64,000 nt of DNA, from assembly GCF_000717185.1 (NCBI RefSeq), contig NZ_JNYE01000001.1, forward strand, positions 1-64,000, read 5' to 3'. A program made the position numbers and the translations under genes. Below the pieces are notes generated by a model. That model worked only from the letters and a program-made list of their open reading frames with translations. It did no database searches and was not told where the DNA came from. Positions 16,255 through 24,960 of this stretch are shown here, piece after piece (position 1 is the first letter of the stretch; every line of letters starts with the position of its first letter). Origin of the DNA: Kitasatospora phosalacinea (GTDB taxonomy: Bacteria; Actinomycetota; Actinomycetes; Streptomycetales; Streptomycetaceae).

Positions 16255-17073
16255 TCAGCTGATGTGCTTGAGCATCTGCCGGAGGATCTCCTCCCCCGCG
16301 CCGACGCCGGTCTCGGCGAGCGCGGTGACGCCGTCCGCCGTCCAGCCGGTCTCGGCGAGTTCGCCGTGGCCGGGGCGCCAGGCGAGGTCCGCGGCGAGGA
16401 GGAGTTCGGCGTCGAGCAGGGAGTCGCCCGCGGCCAGGACCGTCCCGGCGCCGCACCTCCGCCGCACCTCCGCCAGGGCGGCGCTCTTGGAGAGCGGGGC
16501 GGGAACGGCGTAGACCTTGCGGCCCTGGAGGGAGACCTTCCAGCCGCGTTCGGCGCACCAGGCGGTGAGTTCGGCGACCCAGCCGGGCGGGAGTTCGGCC
16601 CGTTCGACGACCAGGTAGACGAAGAGGTCGTCGGCGACGCGCCGCTTGTGGGTCCACTCCGGGTCGGCGGTGAGGGCGAGGTGTTCGACGACCTGGGCGA
16701 GCGGGGCGCTCCGCTCGTCGAGGCGGGTGCGGATCTCGCGCTGCCAGTCCTGGTCGGGGCGGCCGTCGACGAGCAGGTGGCCGCCGTTGGCGCAGACCGC
16801 GTACGGGGGGATCCAGTCCGCGGTGGGGCCGGGGAGGTGGATCCGCTCGTACTGGGCGCGGGTGCGGGTGGTGATGGGGACGACCGGGGCCCGGTCCGCG
16901 ATCTCGGCGAGCAGGGCGGCGGCCTGCTCGGTCATGAAGGAGAGCGCCCTGCCGTCGTGCACCTCCACCGCGAGCAGCCGTGGGGCGAGCCGGTCGGGCA
17001 CGTCCAGGGCGAGGGCGCGGTTGGAGTAAACGAGGGTGCGGTCGAGGTCGCTGGCGACCAGGAACTGCGGCAC
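16255..17073 (-). CDS. HAD-family phosphatase of the Ter biosynthetic module
   Basis: A 272-residue HAD hydrolase: motif I DLDRTLV near residue 8, and motif IV GDSLLDAELL near residue 215, with a Cof/SPP-like cap between. Phosphatases of this kind recur in Ter operons beside StiP, phosphoribosyltransferase and CitE-like proteins, where a role in making a nucleoside-like compound has been proposed. The GTG start is chosen from AAGGAG nine bases upstream. It lies 31 bases after the StiP-like gene on the same strand, so it is probably the last gene of that operon. Confidence 0.82.
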   Translation of the reverse strand: MPQFLVASDLDRTLVYSNRALALDVPDRLAPRLLAVEVHDGRALSFMTEQAAALLAEIADRAPVVPITTRTRAQYERIHLPGPTADWIPPYAVCANGGHLLVDGRPDQDWQREIRTRLDERSAPLAQVVEHLALTADPEWTHKRRVADDLFVYLVVERAELPPGWVAELTAWCAERGWKVSLQGRKVYAVPAPLSKSAALAEVRRRCGAGTVLAAGDSLLDAELLLAADLAWRPGHGELAETGWTADGVTALAETGVGAGEEILRQMLKHIS

Positions 17074-17104
17074 GGGCGGGGTCTCCTTCGTTCGGGGGCG
17101 GGGG

Positions 17105-18292
17105 TCAGGTGTGGACGGCGGTGCCGTCCGCGCCGGTGGCGCCACGGGTGTAGCGCGGGTGGATGAGGCCGACGCAGGTGTACGGCAGGTCGTCGGTCTC
17201 CTCGACCGGGACGCCGCGCTGGTCGGCCAGCAGCCGGACGTGGTCGAGGTCGGTTCCGGCGCCGCGGCGGGCGAGGATCCGCCAGGGGACGCGGCGCAGC
17301 AGGACGCGGGTGGTCTCGCCGACGCCGGGCTTGACCAGGTTGACGCTGTCGATGCCGTACTCGGTGCTGATCCGTTCGACGGCGGCCCAACCCTCCCAGG
17401 TGGGGGTGCGGTCGGCGGCGGCGAGCCGGGCGGTCTCGGCGGCGACGGCGTCGGCGACGGCCGGGAAGGCGGCGGCGACGGTGTCGACGAACTGGCGGGA
17501 GACGTCGGCCCCGGCGAGCTCGCGGTAGAACTTGGCGCCGTGGAACTCGTCCGGTCCGATCAGGTCGGCGCGCAGCACGGTGCGGGAGACCAGGCCGGAG
17601 ACGGTGGAGTTGAGGCAGGCGGAGGGGATCAGGAAGTCGTCGCGGGTGCCGTAGGTGCGCACGCAGCCGCCGGGGTCGGCGAGGACGGCGAGCTCGGGGT
17701 CGAAGCCGGTGCCGGCCAGGGCCTGTTCGAGTTCGCGGGTGATGGCGCCCTTGCCCGTCCAGCCGTCGACGAAGACGACGTCGGCGGGGCGGTGGTGGGC
17801 GGCGAGGTGGCGCAGGGCGACCTGGTCGATGCCGCGGCCGCGGACGATGGAGACGGTGTAGTGCGGCACGTCGAGGCCGTGGGCGTGGGCGAGCCAGCGG
17901 CGGATCAGGACGCCGACGGGGGTGCCGGCCCGGGCGAGCGAGGCGAGCACCAGGTGCGGGCCGCGTTCGCGCAGCAGCGTCTCGGCGACGGTGCCGACGG
18001 CGGTGGCCAGCCGGGTCGCGGAGGCGTCGAGGGCGGTGTGGAAGAGCTGCTGGTAGGCGGCGTCGGGCTGGTACTCGACGGGCAGCGACTCGGCGTAGTG
18101 GGCGCCGCCGGACTGCACGGCCTCCTCGCGCTCCTCGGTGGGCGCTTCGAGGTGGACGCCGGAGAGGTCCTTGAGCAGCCAGGTGACGTCGGCGGCCGGG
18201 TAGCTGGAGAAGGCCGGGCCGTGCAGCGGGCGGGCGGTGGGCGGGGCGGTGCGTGCGGTCATGCTGGGTGCCTTCGACGGGTACGGGGTCAT
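17105..18292 (-). CDS. StiP-family cysteine protease-like protein
   Basis: A 395-residue protein matching the StiP domain family by its opening (PAFSSYPAADVTWLLKDLSG), EAVQSGGAHYAESLPVEY and VVFVDGWTGKGAI. The last is a phosphoribosyltransferase-like loop (VFVDGWTGKGA), so a transferase-type fold may be present. Such proteins occur almost only in Ter-associated operons. The start is placed at the ATG overlapping the upstream stop (ATGA); ATG 18262, with GAAGG eight bases upstream, is a good alternative. It is co-directional with the phosphoribosyltransferase and HAD genes. Confidence 0.78.
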   Translation of the reverse strand: MTPYPSKAPSMTARTAPPTARPLHGPAFSSYPAADVTWLLKDLSGVHLEAPTEEREEAVQSGGAHYAESLPVEYQPDAAYQQLFHTALDASATRLATAVGTVAETLLRERGPHLVLASLARAGTPVGVLIRRWLAHAHGLDVPHYTVSIVRGRGIDQVALRHLAAHHRPADVVFVDGWTGKGAITRELEQALAGTGFDPELAVLADPGGCVRTYGTRDDFLIPSACLNSTVSGLVSRTVLRADLIGPDEFHGAKFYRELAGADVSRQFVDTVAAAFPAVADAVAAETARLAAADRTPTWEGWAAVERISTEYGIDSVNLVKPGVGETTRVLLRRVPWRILARRGAGTDLDHVRLLADQRGVPVEETDDLPYTCVGLIHPRYTRGATGADGTAVHT

Positions 18293-19626
18293 GCTCGGGC
18301 AGCGGGGCGTCGGGCGGGTGGCGCGGGGCGGTACGACGGGAGAACGGCCAGCACCACCCGGTCGGTGGTGGTGCGCAGGGCGGGCAGCAGGGCGTCGGGG
18401 CCGTGGTGCAGGGCGGGGGTGTCGGCGGGGTCGTCGACGACCAGCACGACGGTGTCGAAGCGGCGGGCGGGGTCGGCGCCGGGGGCGACGTTGTAGGCGT
18501 AGCGCTCGGTGCTGCGGTCGGCGGGGTCGTCGTGGGCGGTGAAGGCGAGCCGGGTGCGGATGGCGTAGCCGGGGTCGTCCAGGGCGAACACCGGGGAGCG
18601 GGTGGTGGTGGAGAAGCGCACCTCGGCGTCGGGCCGGGCGTCCTGCAGGGCTCCGGCGAGCCGGAGCGGGGCGTACATCAGCTCCTCGCAGCCGAGCACC
18701 AGGACCCGGCCGGGGCGGGGGCCGACGGCGGCGGCGAGGTGGGCGCCGAGGGCGGGCAGGGCGGCGTCGAGGCGGCGGCGGTGGGCGGGGGTGAAGCCGT
18801 GGCGGCCGCCGTCGGGCAGGTCGGCGGGCCAGGGCAGGTCGAGCCGGGTGAGTGCGCCGGGCGGGGCGGTCGAGGGCTGCGGGGCCGGGGCGGCCGCGAT
18901 CAGCTCCCGGGCCCGCTCCAGGACGCCCCCGGGCAGTTCGACGCCGCCCGCGGCGGTGGCGACCAGGTCGAGGCGGGCGCCGAGCGCGGCGGCGGCGGCG
19001 CGCAGGCGCTCGCGGTCGGCGGGGGTGCGCAGGTCGACCAGGGCGACGGCGACGTACCGCTCGCGCGGGTGGGCGGCGTGCAGGGCGCGGATGGTGTTGA
19101 TGACGGTGGTGCCGGTGGAGAACTCGTCGTCGACCAGGACCAGCGGGCCGTCCCCGGCCAGCAGCTGCGGGTCCTCGGGGAGCAGCAGGTGGCTGGTGGC
19201 GTGCGAGTGCTCCTCCTCGAAGCCGCCGACCGGGGCGACGCCGGGGACGGGGCGGCGGGTGGAGTGCAGGTAGGGGGCGTCGAGGCCGTCGGCGACGCTG
19301 TGCCCGAGGGCGGTGGCGGTCTCGGCGTAGCCGAGCACGACGGCGCGCGCGGCGTCCGCCGGGCCAAGCAGGTCGGCGACCCGGCGGCCGAGGTCGAGCC
19401 CGGCGCCGTGCACGGTCGCGGGCCGCTGCGGGACGTGCTTGCCCAGCACCCGGGAGACCAGCAGGTGGGCGCGCTTGGGGTTGACCCGCAGCGCGAGGCC
19501 GATCAGCCCGGGCAGCTCGGGCCCGCCGGTCAGGCGCAGGCCCAGCCGGTCGGTGACCCACTGGCCGCTCCAGGGGGCGGCCCCGACGGGCCCGGGGGCG
19601 GCGGTGCCGGTGGTGTCGGCGGTCAT
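18289..19626 (-). CDS. Phosphoribosyltransferase with TRSP-type C-terminal domain
   Basis: A 445-residue protein. The N-terminal half carries the type I phosphoribosyltransferase PRPP loop (LVLVDDEFSTGTTVINTI, about residues 150-167) preceded by ATALGHSVAD. The C-terminal half (about 275-440) resembles the TRSP domain found on Ter-linked phosphoribosyltransferases. Expected reaction: joining a base-like moiety to PRPP in the proposed nucleoside-like pathway. The true start is ATG 19626 with AGGAG upstream; a longer frame runs into tandem repeats. It is the first gene of a three-gene coupled operon. Confidence 0.82.
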   Translation of the reverse strand: MTADTTGTAAPGPVGAAPWSGQWVTDRLGLRLTGGPELPGLIGLALRVNPKRAHLLVSRVLGKHVPQRPATVHGAGLDLGRRVADLLGPADAARAVVLGYAETATALGHSVADGLDAPYLHSTRRPVPGVAPVGGFEEEHSHATSHLLLPEDPQLLAGDGPLVLVDDEFSTGTTVINTIRALHAAHPRERYVAVALVDLRTPADRERLRAAAAALGARLDLVATAAGGVELPGGVLERARELIAAAPAPQPSTAPPGALTRLDLPWPADLPDGGRHGFTPAHRRRLDAALPALGAHLAAAVGPRPGRVLVLGCEELMYAPLRLAGALQDARPDAEVRFSTTTRSPVFALDDPGYAIRTRLAFTAHDDPADRSTERYAYNVAPGADPARRFDTVVLVVDDPADTPALHHGPDALLPALRTTTDRVVLAVLPSYRPAPPARRPAARA

Positions 19627-19952
19627 CGGGGCTCCTCTCGACGAACATGGCGGTACGGGCGGTACGGGCGGTGCAGGTGGTGCAGGCGGTGCAGGTGGTG
19701 CAGGTGGTGCGGATGCTTCCAGTGGGACGGACGCGGGCGCACGGGTGTGCGGTTCGGGTTCGAGCGTACGGGGCGCGCCGGGGCCCCCGGATCGGCCGAC
19801 CGGCCAGGTCGGACGCGCCGACCGGCTCGGAACCGCACGCCGACCGGCTCGGAACCGCACGCCGACCGGCTCGGAACGGCGCGCCGACCGGCCGACCCGC
19901 GCATCGGCCGATCGGTTGATGCCCCGTCAGGGGGCGTGCCCGCGGCGGCGGT
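19627..19952. other. Repeat-rich intergenic region without a gene
   Basis: It holds GGTGCAGGC-type short tandem repeats near 19655-19710 and a 22-base tandem repeat (separate entry). It should carry the promoter of the phosphoribosyltransferase operon, but no clear -10/-35 pair stands out. Confidence 0.5.
19818..19905. repeat. Four-copy 22-base tandem repeat
   Basis: Units beginning CCGACCGGCTCGGAAC start at 19818, 19840, 19862 and 19884. The first two are near identical, the third diverges at its end and the fourth is partial. Each unit contains the small dyad CCGACCGGCTCGG. Confidence 0.8.
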
Positions 19953-21125
19953 TCAGCCGATGCAGGCGGAGAGCAGCTCCGCGAAGGTGACCTCGGGCCG
20001 GGCGACGCCGAACACCTCGGCCCGCAGCAGCACCCGCTCGGCCCAGGCCCGGTGCGGCTTGGCCTCGTTCATCTTGTTGGTGTAAGCGGAGCGGCTGACC
20101 CCGCCGCCGCCGCGGTGCTGCTGCAGGATGTCCCGGGCGTCGCACAGCTCCTCGTGGGTGACCACGGACAGCGCGTGCACGGCGGCGACGTGGCTGGGGT
20201 GGATGCAGGTCTTGCCGAGCAGCCCGTTGGCCCGGTCGAGTTCGATCTCCCGGATCAGCCCGTCCAGGTCGTGCTCGATCAACCGCTGGCGGACCCGGTC
20301 GGCGGGCGGGGTGACCTCGGCGAACGGGGTGCGGCGCAGTTGGGGCTTGAACATCCGCTCCTGGAGCGGGAAGTACTCCCAGACCGGCCCGGTGACGGTG
20401 TGCCCGGTGCCGTCGGCCCGGCCGAGCACGTTGACCACGTCCCCGATCACCCCGGCCACCAGGGCGACGTCGTAGGCGGTCAGGTCGGGCGAGCGGCGCA
20501 GCCCGTACGCGGAGCACAGGTCGGTGACGCCGAGCCGGACGGCGAGGACGCGTCCGCGGTGCTTGTCGAGCAGCCGGGCGATGCCGTACAGCTGCTCGCG
20601 GCGGCTCTCCAGGTGGGCGAGTTCGGGCGATTCGAGCACCGGCATGACGAACAGCCGCTGCCCGCTGCGCTCCTCTGCGGCGGCCAGCGCCTCCAGGAAG
20701 GGCGGGCCGCTGTCCTCGGTGAACTTGGGCACCACGAAGCCGCTGAGCAGCCGCAGCGCGGGGCCGAGGCGCCGGGCGAGGTCGGTGATCTGCTCGGCGG
20801 CCCGGACCCGGACGAACAGCAGCGGCAGTTCGGCGTCGGCGCCCTGCCGGGCGAGCGCGGTGAGCTGCTCCACCAGGTTCTGCTCGGCGTCGTCGACCTC
20901 GTGGTCGGCGATGGCGTCCTCCAGGCAGAGCACCATGGAGACCACGCCGCGGGCGGCCTGCTTGCGGACGTCGCGGGCCAGGGTGGGCCGGGTGGCGGGG
21001 CTGTAGAGCGTGGCGCCGAGGGCGGTGGCGAGGACGGCCGCCTCGCTGTCGCGGTCGAAGGCGGCGGGCTGCTCGTGAAAGAGCCGACTGCGGACGTCGT
21101 CCGCGAGATGCCCGAAGTGGCGCAA
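19953..21125 (-). CDS. CitE/HpcH-like aldolase-lyase of the Ter module
   Basis: A 390-residue HpcH/HpaI-CitE superfamily protein: LEDAIADHEVDDAEQN (acidic metal/substrate segment, about 68-83), LFVRVRA, FVVPKFTED and GKTCIHPSHVAAV near residue 305. These lyases handle CoA-thioester or C-C bonds in citrate/malyl metabolism; in Ter operons they are proposed to modify the nucleoside-like product. The start codon is TTG at 21123-21125 with GGGAG six bases upstream; no in-frame ATG or GTG has a better site. It is separated from the PRTase operon by a repeat-filled spacer. Confidence 0.82.
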   Translation of the reverse strand: MRHFGHLADDVRSRLFHEQPAAFDRDSEAAVLATALGATLYSPATRPTLARDVRKQAARGVVSMVLCLEDAIADHEVDDAEQNLVEQLTALARQGADAELPLLFVRVRAAEQITDLARRLGPALRLLSGFVVPKFTEDSGPPFLEALAAAEERSGQRLFVMPVLESPELAHLESRREQLYGIARLLDKHRGRVLAVRLGVTDLCSAYGLRRSPDLTAYDVALVAGVIGDVVNVLGRADGTGHTVTGPVWEYFPLQERMFKPQLRRTPFAEVTPPADRVRQRLIEHDLDGLIREIELDRANGLLGKTCIHPSHVAAVHALSVVTHEELCDARDILQQHRGGGGVSRSAYTNKMNEAKPHRAWAERVLLRAEVFGVARPEVTFAELLSACIG

Positions 21126-21505
21126 AGTGCTCTCCCGCTGTGGTCTGGTGGGCCCGCCGGGGCGGGAACGGCTGACGCCCCTCTACCCATGGGACGGTCG
21201 GCGCCGCCGGAAAGTTCGCCGGAACGCCGGCACCGTCGTGGGGTGGGGAGCTCCGAGGCCGTTGGCCGCTTATCGTACGACCGGATGACCTCGGTGAAAG
21301 AGTTCGAAACATCGAATTCTCGCAAGATTGTCGGCCCCGTCATCAGCCGCCCCGCCGCGCCCGCCGCCGGCCCCTCCCACCCGGCTCCCCGACCGGCTCC
21401 CGACCGGCGCCCCGACCGGTTCCCCGCCCCGCGTTCCGGCGGGGCGCGCCGATGCACCCGCCCCGCGTTGTCCCGGCCCCCCGGCAGGCGGCAGGATGGT
21501 GCGCT

Positions 21506-22639
21506 ATGACGCACGTGATGGCCAAGGGCGCCAACATCCCGCTGACGGTCCCCGCCGTCCGTGCCGTCCTGCGGTGGACGGACACCCCGGGCATCCCGGA
21601 CGTGGACGCCTCGGCCCTGCTGCTGACCGGGCTCGGCAAGGTCCGCGACGACTCCGACTTCGTGTTCTACAACCAGCCGCGGCACCCGTCCGGCCTGGTC
21701 CGGCACCTGCCCAAGCAGGTCGCGGACGGGGCCGTCCTGGACGGGCTGGAGATCGACCTGGCCCAACTGCCCGCCGAGGTCGACCGGGTGGTGCTGGCCG
21801 GTTCCGCGGAGGGCGGCGCCTTCCCCGCCGTACCCGACCTGCGGGTGCTGCTGTTCGACGCGGCCGCGCCCGCCGGGGCGCCCGCGCTGGCCGAGTTCGT
21901 GGTCGACGAGGGCGAGCAGGTGACCGCGCTGGTCGCCGCCGAGCTCTACCGGCGCTCCGGCGGCTGGAAGTTCCGCGCGGTCGGCCAGGGCTACGTGGAC
22001 GGGCTGGTCGCGCTGGCCACCGACTTCGGCATCGCGGTCGAGGACGAGGACGGGGACGCCGACCGGGGCGGCTCCGCGGTCGACCTGACCGACCGCAGCG
22101 GTGACCCGCGCGTGCCCGCCCGGGCCCCGCAGGCCCAGTCGCAGCAGGAGCAGCGGCCCGCGCCGCTCCCGGTCGACGAGGACGACTGGACGATCGCCCC
22201 GGCGACGCCCCTGTCGACCCCGGCCGCCGAGCAGCCCGAGCCCCGGCCGGCCCCGCCCGCCCAGCCGCCGGCCGCGCCGGTCACCGCCCCGCCGCCCCCG
22301 CCCGCGCTGCCGCCGACCGTCCACCAGCCCCAGCAGCCCCAGCAGGCGGGCGGCTACGGCTACCCGCAGCAGCAGCCGGGCTACGGCTACCCGCCGCCCC
22401 AGCAGCCCCCGCACCAGCCCGGCGGTTACGGCTACCCCCAGCCCGCCGCCGCCCAGGGCTACGGCTACCCCCAGCCCCAGTCCCAGTCCCAGGGCTACGG
22501 CTACCCGCAGCAGCAGCCCCCGCAGCCCCCGCAGCCCCCGGCCCAACCGCAGCAGCAGCCGCAACCGCAGCCCCCGCAGCAGCAGTCCGGCACGCCGTTC
22601 GCGCTGCCGCCGCAGGGCCCGCAGTTCCAACCGCGCTGA
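21506..22639 (+). CDS. Divergent TerD-domain protein with GYGYP repeat tail
   Basis: A 377-residue protein. An N-terminal TerD domain (1 to about 180) retains [33 protein letters not shown] and DFGI. The acidic calcium-binding loop of canonical TerD ([12 protein letters not shown]) is replaced by LPKQVADGAVLDG. The C-terminal 190 residues are low complexity (Pro/Gln/Ala) with five GYGYP blocks, likely disordered and perhaps a phase-separating or surface tail. The ATG has a weak AGGA site; a CAGGAT box eight bases upstream could make it leaderless. It is divergent from the CitE-like gene. Confidence 0.8.
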   Translation: MTHVMAKGANIPLTVPAVRAVLRWTDTPGIPDVDASALLLTGLGKVRDDSDFVFYNQPRHPSGLVRHLPKQVADGAVLDGLEIDLAQLPAEVDRVVLAGSAEGGAFPAVPDLRVLLFDAAAPAGAPALAEFVVDEGEQVTALVAAELYRRSGGWKFRAVGQGYVDGLVALATDFGIAVEDEDGDADRGGSAVDLTDRSGDPRVPARAPQAQSQQEQRPAPLPVDEDDWTIAPATPLSTPAAEQPEPRPAPPAQPPAAPVTAPPPPPALPPTVHQPQQPQQAGGYGYPQQQPGYGYPPPQQPPHQPGGYGYPQPAAAQGYGYPQPQSQSQGYGYPQQQPPQPPQPPAQPQQQPQPQPPQQQSGTPFALPPQGPQFQPR

Positions 22640-22717
22640 CCCCGGGCCGCCGCCGCAGCCCCCGCCAATCGCAGCGCCGCCGCAGCCCCGCCGCCGCTGC
22701 CCGCCCCGCCCGGTGCG

Positions 22718-23470
22718 TCAACTCCCGGGCTCGGCGGGGGCGGCGGCGCTCTTGTAGCCGCGCTCCCACTGCATGCCGAAGCCGTACAGCCGGTCCAGGT
22801 CGGACTGGAACCCGTGCACGTACCGCACCTCGCGGCGGATCGTCAGCTTGCCCTCGCCGTCGTTCTCGATCAGCACCACCGCGCACGAACGGGCCGCCGG
22901 GGCGCGCTCGTCGAGCTTGATCTCGATCCGCGGGCCGCTCTGCGGGACGATGGTGACCACCGCGTGGGTGCGGTCGAAGGCCGGGGTGTCGTCGTAGATG
23001 TAGACGAAGATCAGCAGGCGCTTGAACTGGTCCTTCTTCTCCAGGTTGATGTGCATGGTCTCGCCGGAGGGCGCACCGGACACGTCGTCGCCGGAGAGCT
23101 TGACGTAGGGCGGCCGGTTGAGGTCGCCGAACAGCCGGCCGAGCGGTTGCACCACGCCCCGGGTGCCGTCGGCGAGTTCGTACATGCAGGCCAGGTCGAG
23201 GTCGACGCTCACCGGTGCGGACCCGGCGGTGGCCGGGGCCAGCGGGCGCAGGATCCGCGGGTCGAAGAAGCGGCGCAGCGCGCCGCCCGCGCCGGGGGCC
23301 TCGGCGGTGCGGGTCGACCAGTGCAGGTTGATGTACAGGTAGCCGGTGGTGGCCGCGGAGCCGGTGATGGCGTGCTGCGGGTGGGACTTGGTCAGCGTGA
23401 CCTTGAACTGCCCTCCGGTGTCGAAGCTGTCGTTGCGGTCCCCTTTCAGGAACTCCCACACCGAGACCAT
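22718..23470 (-). CDS. TerA-like tellurium-resistance family protein
   Basis: A 250-residue protein, alpha/beta and without signal peptide: VSVWEFLKGDRNDSFDTGGQF, INLHWST, then a TerD-like half with LLIFVYIYDD, HAVVTIVPQSGPRIEIKLD, AVVLIENDGEGKLTIRREVRYVHGFQSDLDRLYGFGMQW. It belongs with TerA-type proteins that accompany TerD in stress operons. GGAGG lies five bases before the chosen ATG. It is convergent with the TerD-tail gene and divergent from the DUF2637 gene. Confidence 0.75.
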   Translation of the reverse strand: MVSVWEFLKGDRNDSFDTGGQFKVTLTKSHPQHAITGSAATTGYLYINLHWSTRTAEAPGAGGALRRFFDPRILRPLAPATAGSAPVSVDLDLACMYELADGTRGVVQPLGRLFGDLNRPPYVKLSGDDVSGAPSGETMHINLEKKDQFKRLLIFVYIYDDTPAFDRTHAVVTIVPQSGPRIEIKLDERAPAARSCAVVLIENDGEGKLTIRREVRYVHGFQSDLDRLYGFGMQWERGYKSAAAPAEPGS

Positions 23471-23686
23471 CGTGTCCTCCCCCAGCACCGGTACCTTCTC
23501 GCACTCTCCCATACCCACCCGGCGGGTCCTGAGTCAACGTCAGGCCCTCGGCGCGCCCCGCTGGCAGAGGGTTCGTCACTCCCGTACGATGCCCGCTCCC
23601 CGGACGCGATATCGTCTCTCCGCACAGGTGTACCGTGCGTCACCTCTCTTCCCCCTGCCCTGCGGAAAGCCGAGGCCCTCCCCGCG

Positions 23687-24847
23687 ATGAACCTCTCCTC
23701 CATACAGCTGGTCTGGGCCGTGGTAGGCGGTGCAGCCCTGCTGTTCACCGCCATCCTGGTGGCCTTCCTGCGCTTCAAGAACAACAAGTCGACCGACGGC
23801 TCGTCGTCCGGCGACTCCTGGGAGCGCAGCGAGGAGCGCCGCCGCCGCAAGGAGGCCATCTACGGCGGCGCGTCGTACGTGCTGCTGTTCTGCTGCGCGG
23901 GCGTGGCGGCCGCGCTGTCGTTCCACGGCCTGGTCGGTTTCGGCCAGCAGAACCTGAACCTGTCCGGCGGCTGGGAGTACCTCGTCCCGTTCGGCCTGGA
24001 CGGCGCGGCGATGTTCTGCTCGGTGCTCGCCGTCCGCGAGGCCAGCCACGGTGACGCGGCGCTCGGCTCCCGCATGCTGGTGTGGCTGTTCGCGGTCGCC
24101 TCGGCCTGGTTCAACTGGGTGCACGCGCCGCGCGGCGGTGCGCACGACGGCGCCCCGCAGTTCTTCGCCGGCATGTCGATCTCGGCGGCCGTGCTGTTCG
24201 ACCGGGCGCTCAAGCAGACCCGCCGGGCCGCGCTGCGCGAGCAGGGCCTGGTGCCCCGCCCGCTGCCGCAGATCCGGGTGGTCCGCTGGCTGCGCGCCCC
24301 GCGCGAGACCTACGCGGCCTGGTCGCTGATGCTGCTGGAGAACGTCCGCAGCCTGGACGAGGCCGTCGAGGAGGTGCGCGAGGAGCGCCAGGCGAAGATG
24401 GACGCGAAGCTGCGCGCCCGCAGCGCCGACCGCCGCGAGCGGGCCGAGCTGAAGGCGATCGCCCGGCAGGGCGGCGTGCTGAGCCGGGCCCGGCACGCCC
24501 GCGAGGTGCCCGCGCTGGCCGCGGCCGGCAGCGACGGCCCGTCCGCAGCGGAGCCTGCCCTAGCCGCCGAGGAGACCACCCTGGACCGGGTGAGCGCCTC
24601 CGCCCTGGAGCCCGCCGCCCTCAACGCCGGTCGCCGCCCCCGCGCCGCCGTCGAGTCCACCAGTAGCAGCTCCTCCTCGTCGCCCTACTCGTCGAGCGGC
24701 AGCGACAGTTCCTCCTCGTACGGTTCCTCGTACTCCTCCTCGTACTCCTCCAGCGTCGACCTGACGATGGACGAGGACACCCTGTCGATGCCGAAGCTGG
24801 ACTCGCTGGAGCGCAAGCTCCGGGCGATCGAGCAGCAGCTCGGCTGA
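23687..24847 (+). CDS. DUF2637 membrane protein with Ser-rich tail
   Basis: A 386-residue protein. One span near the N-terminus (about 9-29) and three or four more between about 60 and 180 (YVLLFCCAGVAAALSFHGLV, MLVWLFAVASAWFNW) fit the actinobacterial DUF2637 family. A coiled basic/acidic region (225-270) and a Ser-rich tract with PYSSSGSDSSSSYGSSYSS at about 325-358 precede a final short helix. The tract could be a phosphorylation target for the Ser/Thr kinase encoded 2.3 kb away (inference). Start ATG 23687 has only weak ribosome-site support. Confidence 0.75.
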   Translation: MNLSSIQLVWAVVGGAALLFTAILVAFLRFKNNKSTDGSSSGDSWERSEERRRRKEAIYGGASYVLLFCCAGVAAALSFHGLVGFGQQNLNLSGGWEYLVPFGLDGAAMFCSVLAVREASHGDAALGSRMLVWLFAVASAWFNWVHAPRGGAHDGAPQFFAGMSISAAVLFDRALKQTRRAALREQGLVPRPLPQIRVVRWLRAPRETYAAWSLMLLENVRSLDEAVEEVREERQAKMDAKLRARSADRRERAELKAIARQGGVLSRARHAREVPALAAAGSDGPSAAEPALAAEETTLDRVSASALEPAALNAGRRPRAAVESTSSSSSSSPYSSSGSDSSSSYGSSYSSSYSSSVDLTMDEDTLSMPKLDSLERKLRAIEQQLG

Positions 24848-24896
24848 CCCGCGGCGCGCCGCGCTGCACGCACGCACCGCGCCGCACCGCACCGAA

Positions 24897-24939
24897 AGAG
24901 CCGCGCCCGCCGGGGAACTCCCCCGGCGGGCGCGGCTCT
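24897..24939. terminator. Bidirectional terminator between convergent genes
   Basis: Nineteen-base perfect arms around loop AACTC, starting AGAGCCGCG. It separates the DUF2637 gene from the DUF475 gene and can serve both. Confidence 0.8.
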
Positions 24940-24960
24940 CGGCGTTCGCGGCGGCGGGCG

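Noticed and set aside
22320..22640. Tandem GYGYP/PQQ-coding sequence as a CRISPR-like or microsatellite array
   Set aside because: Repeats are in frame, degenerate at DNA level and end at a normal stop; it is a protein repeat tail.
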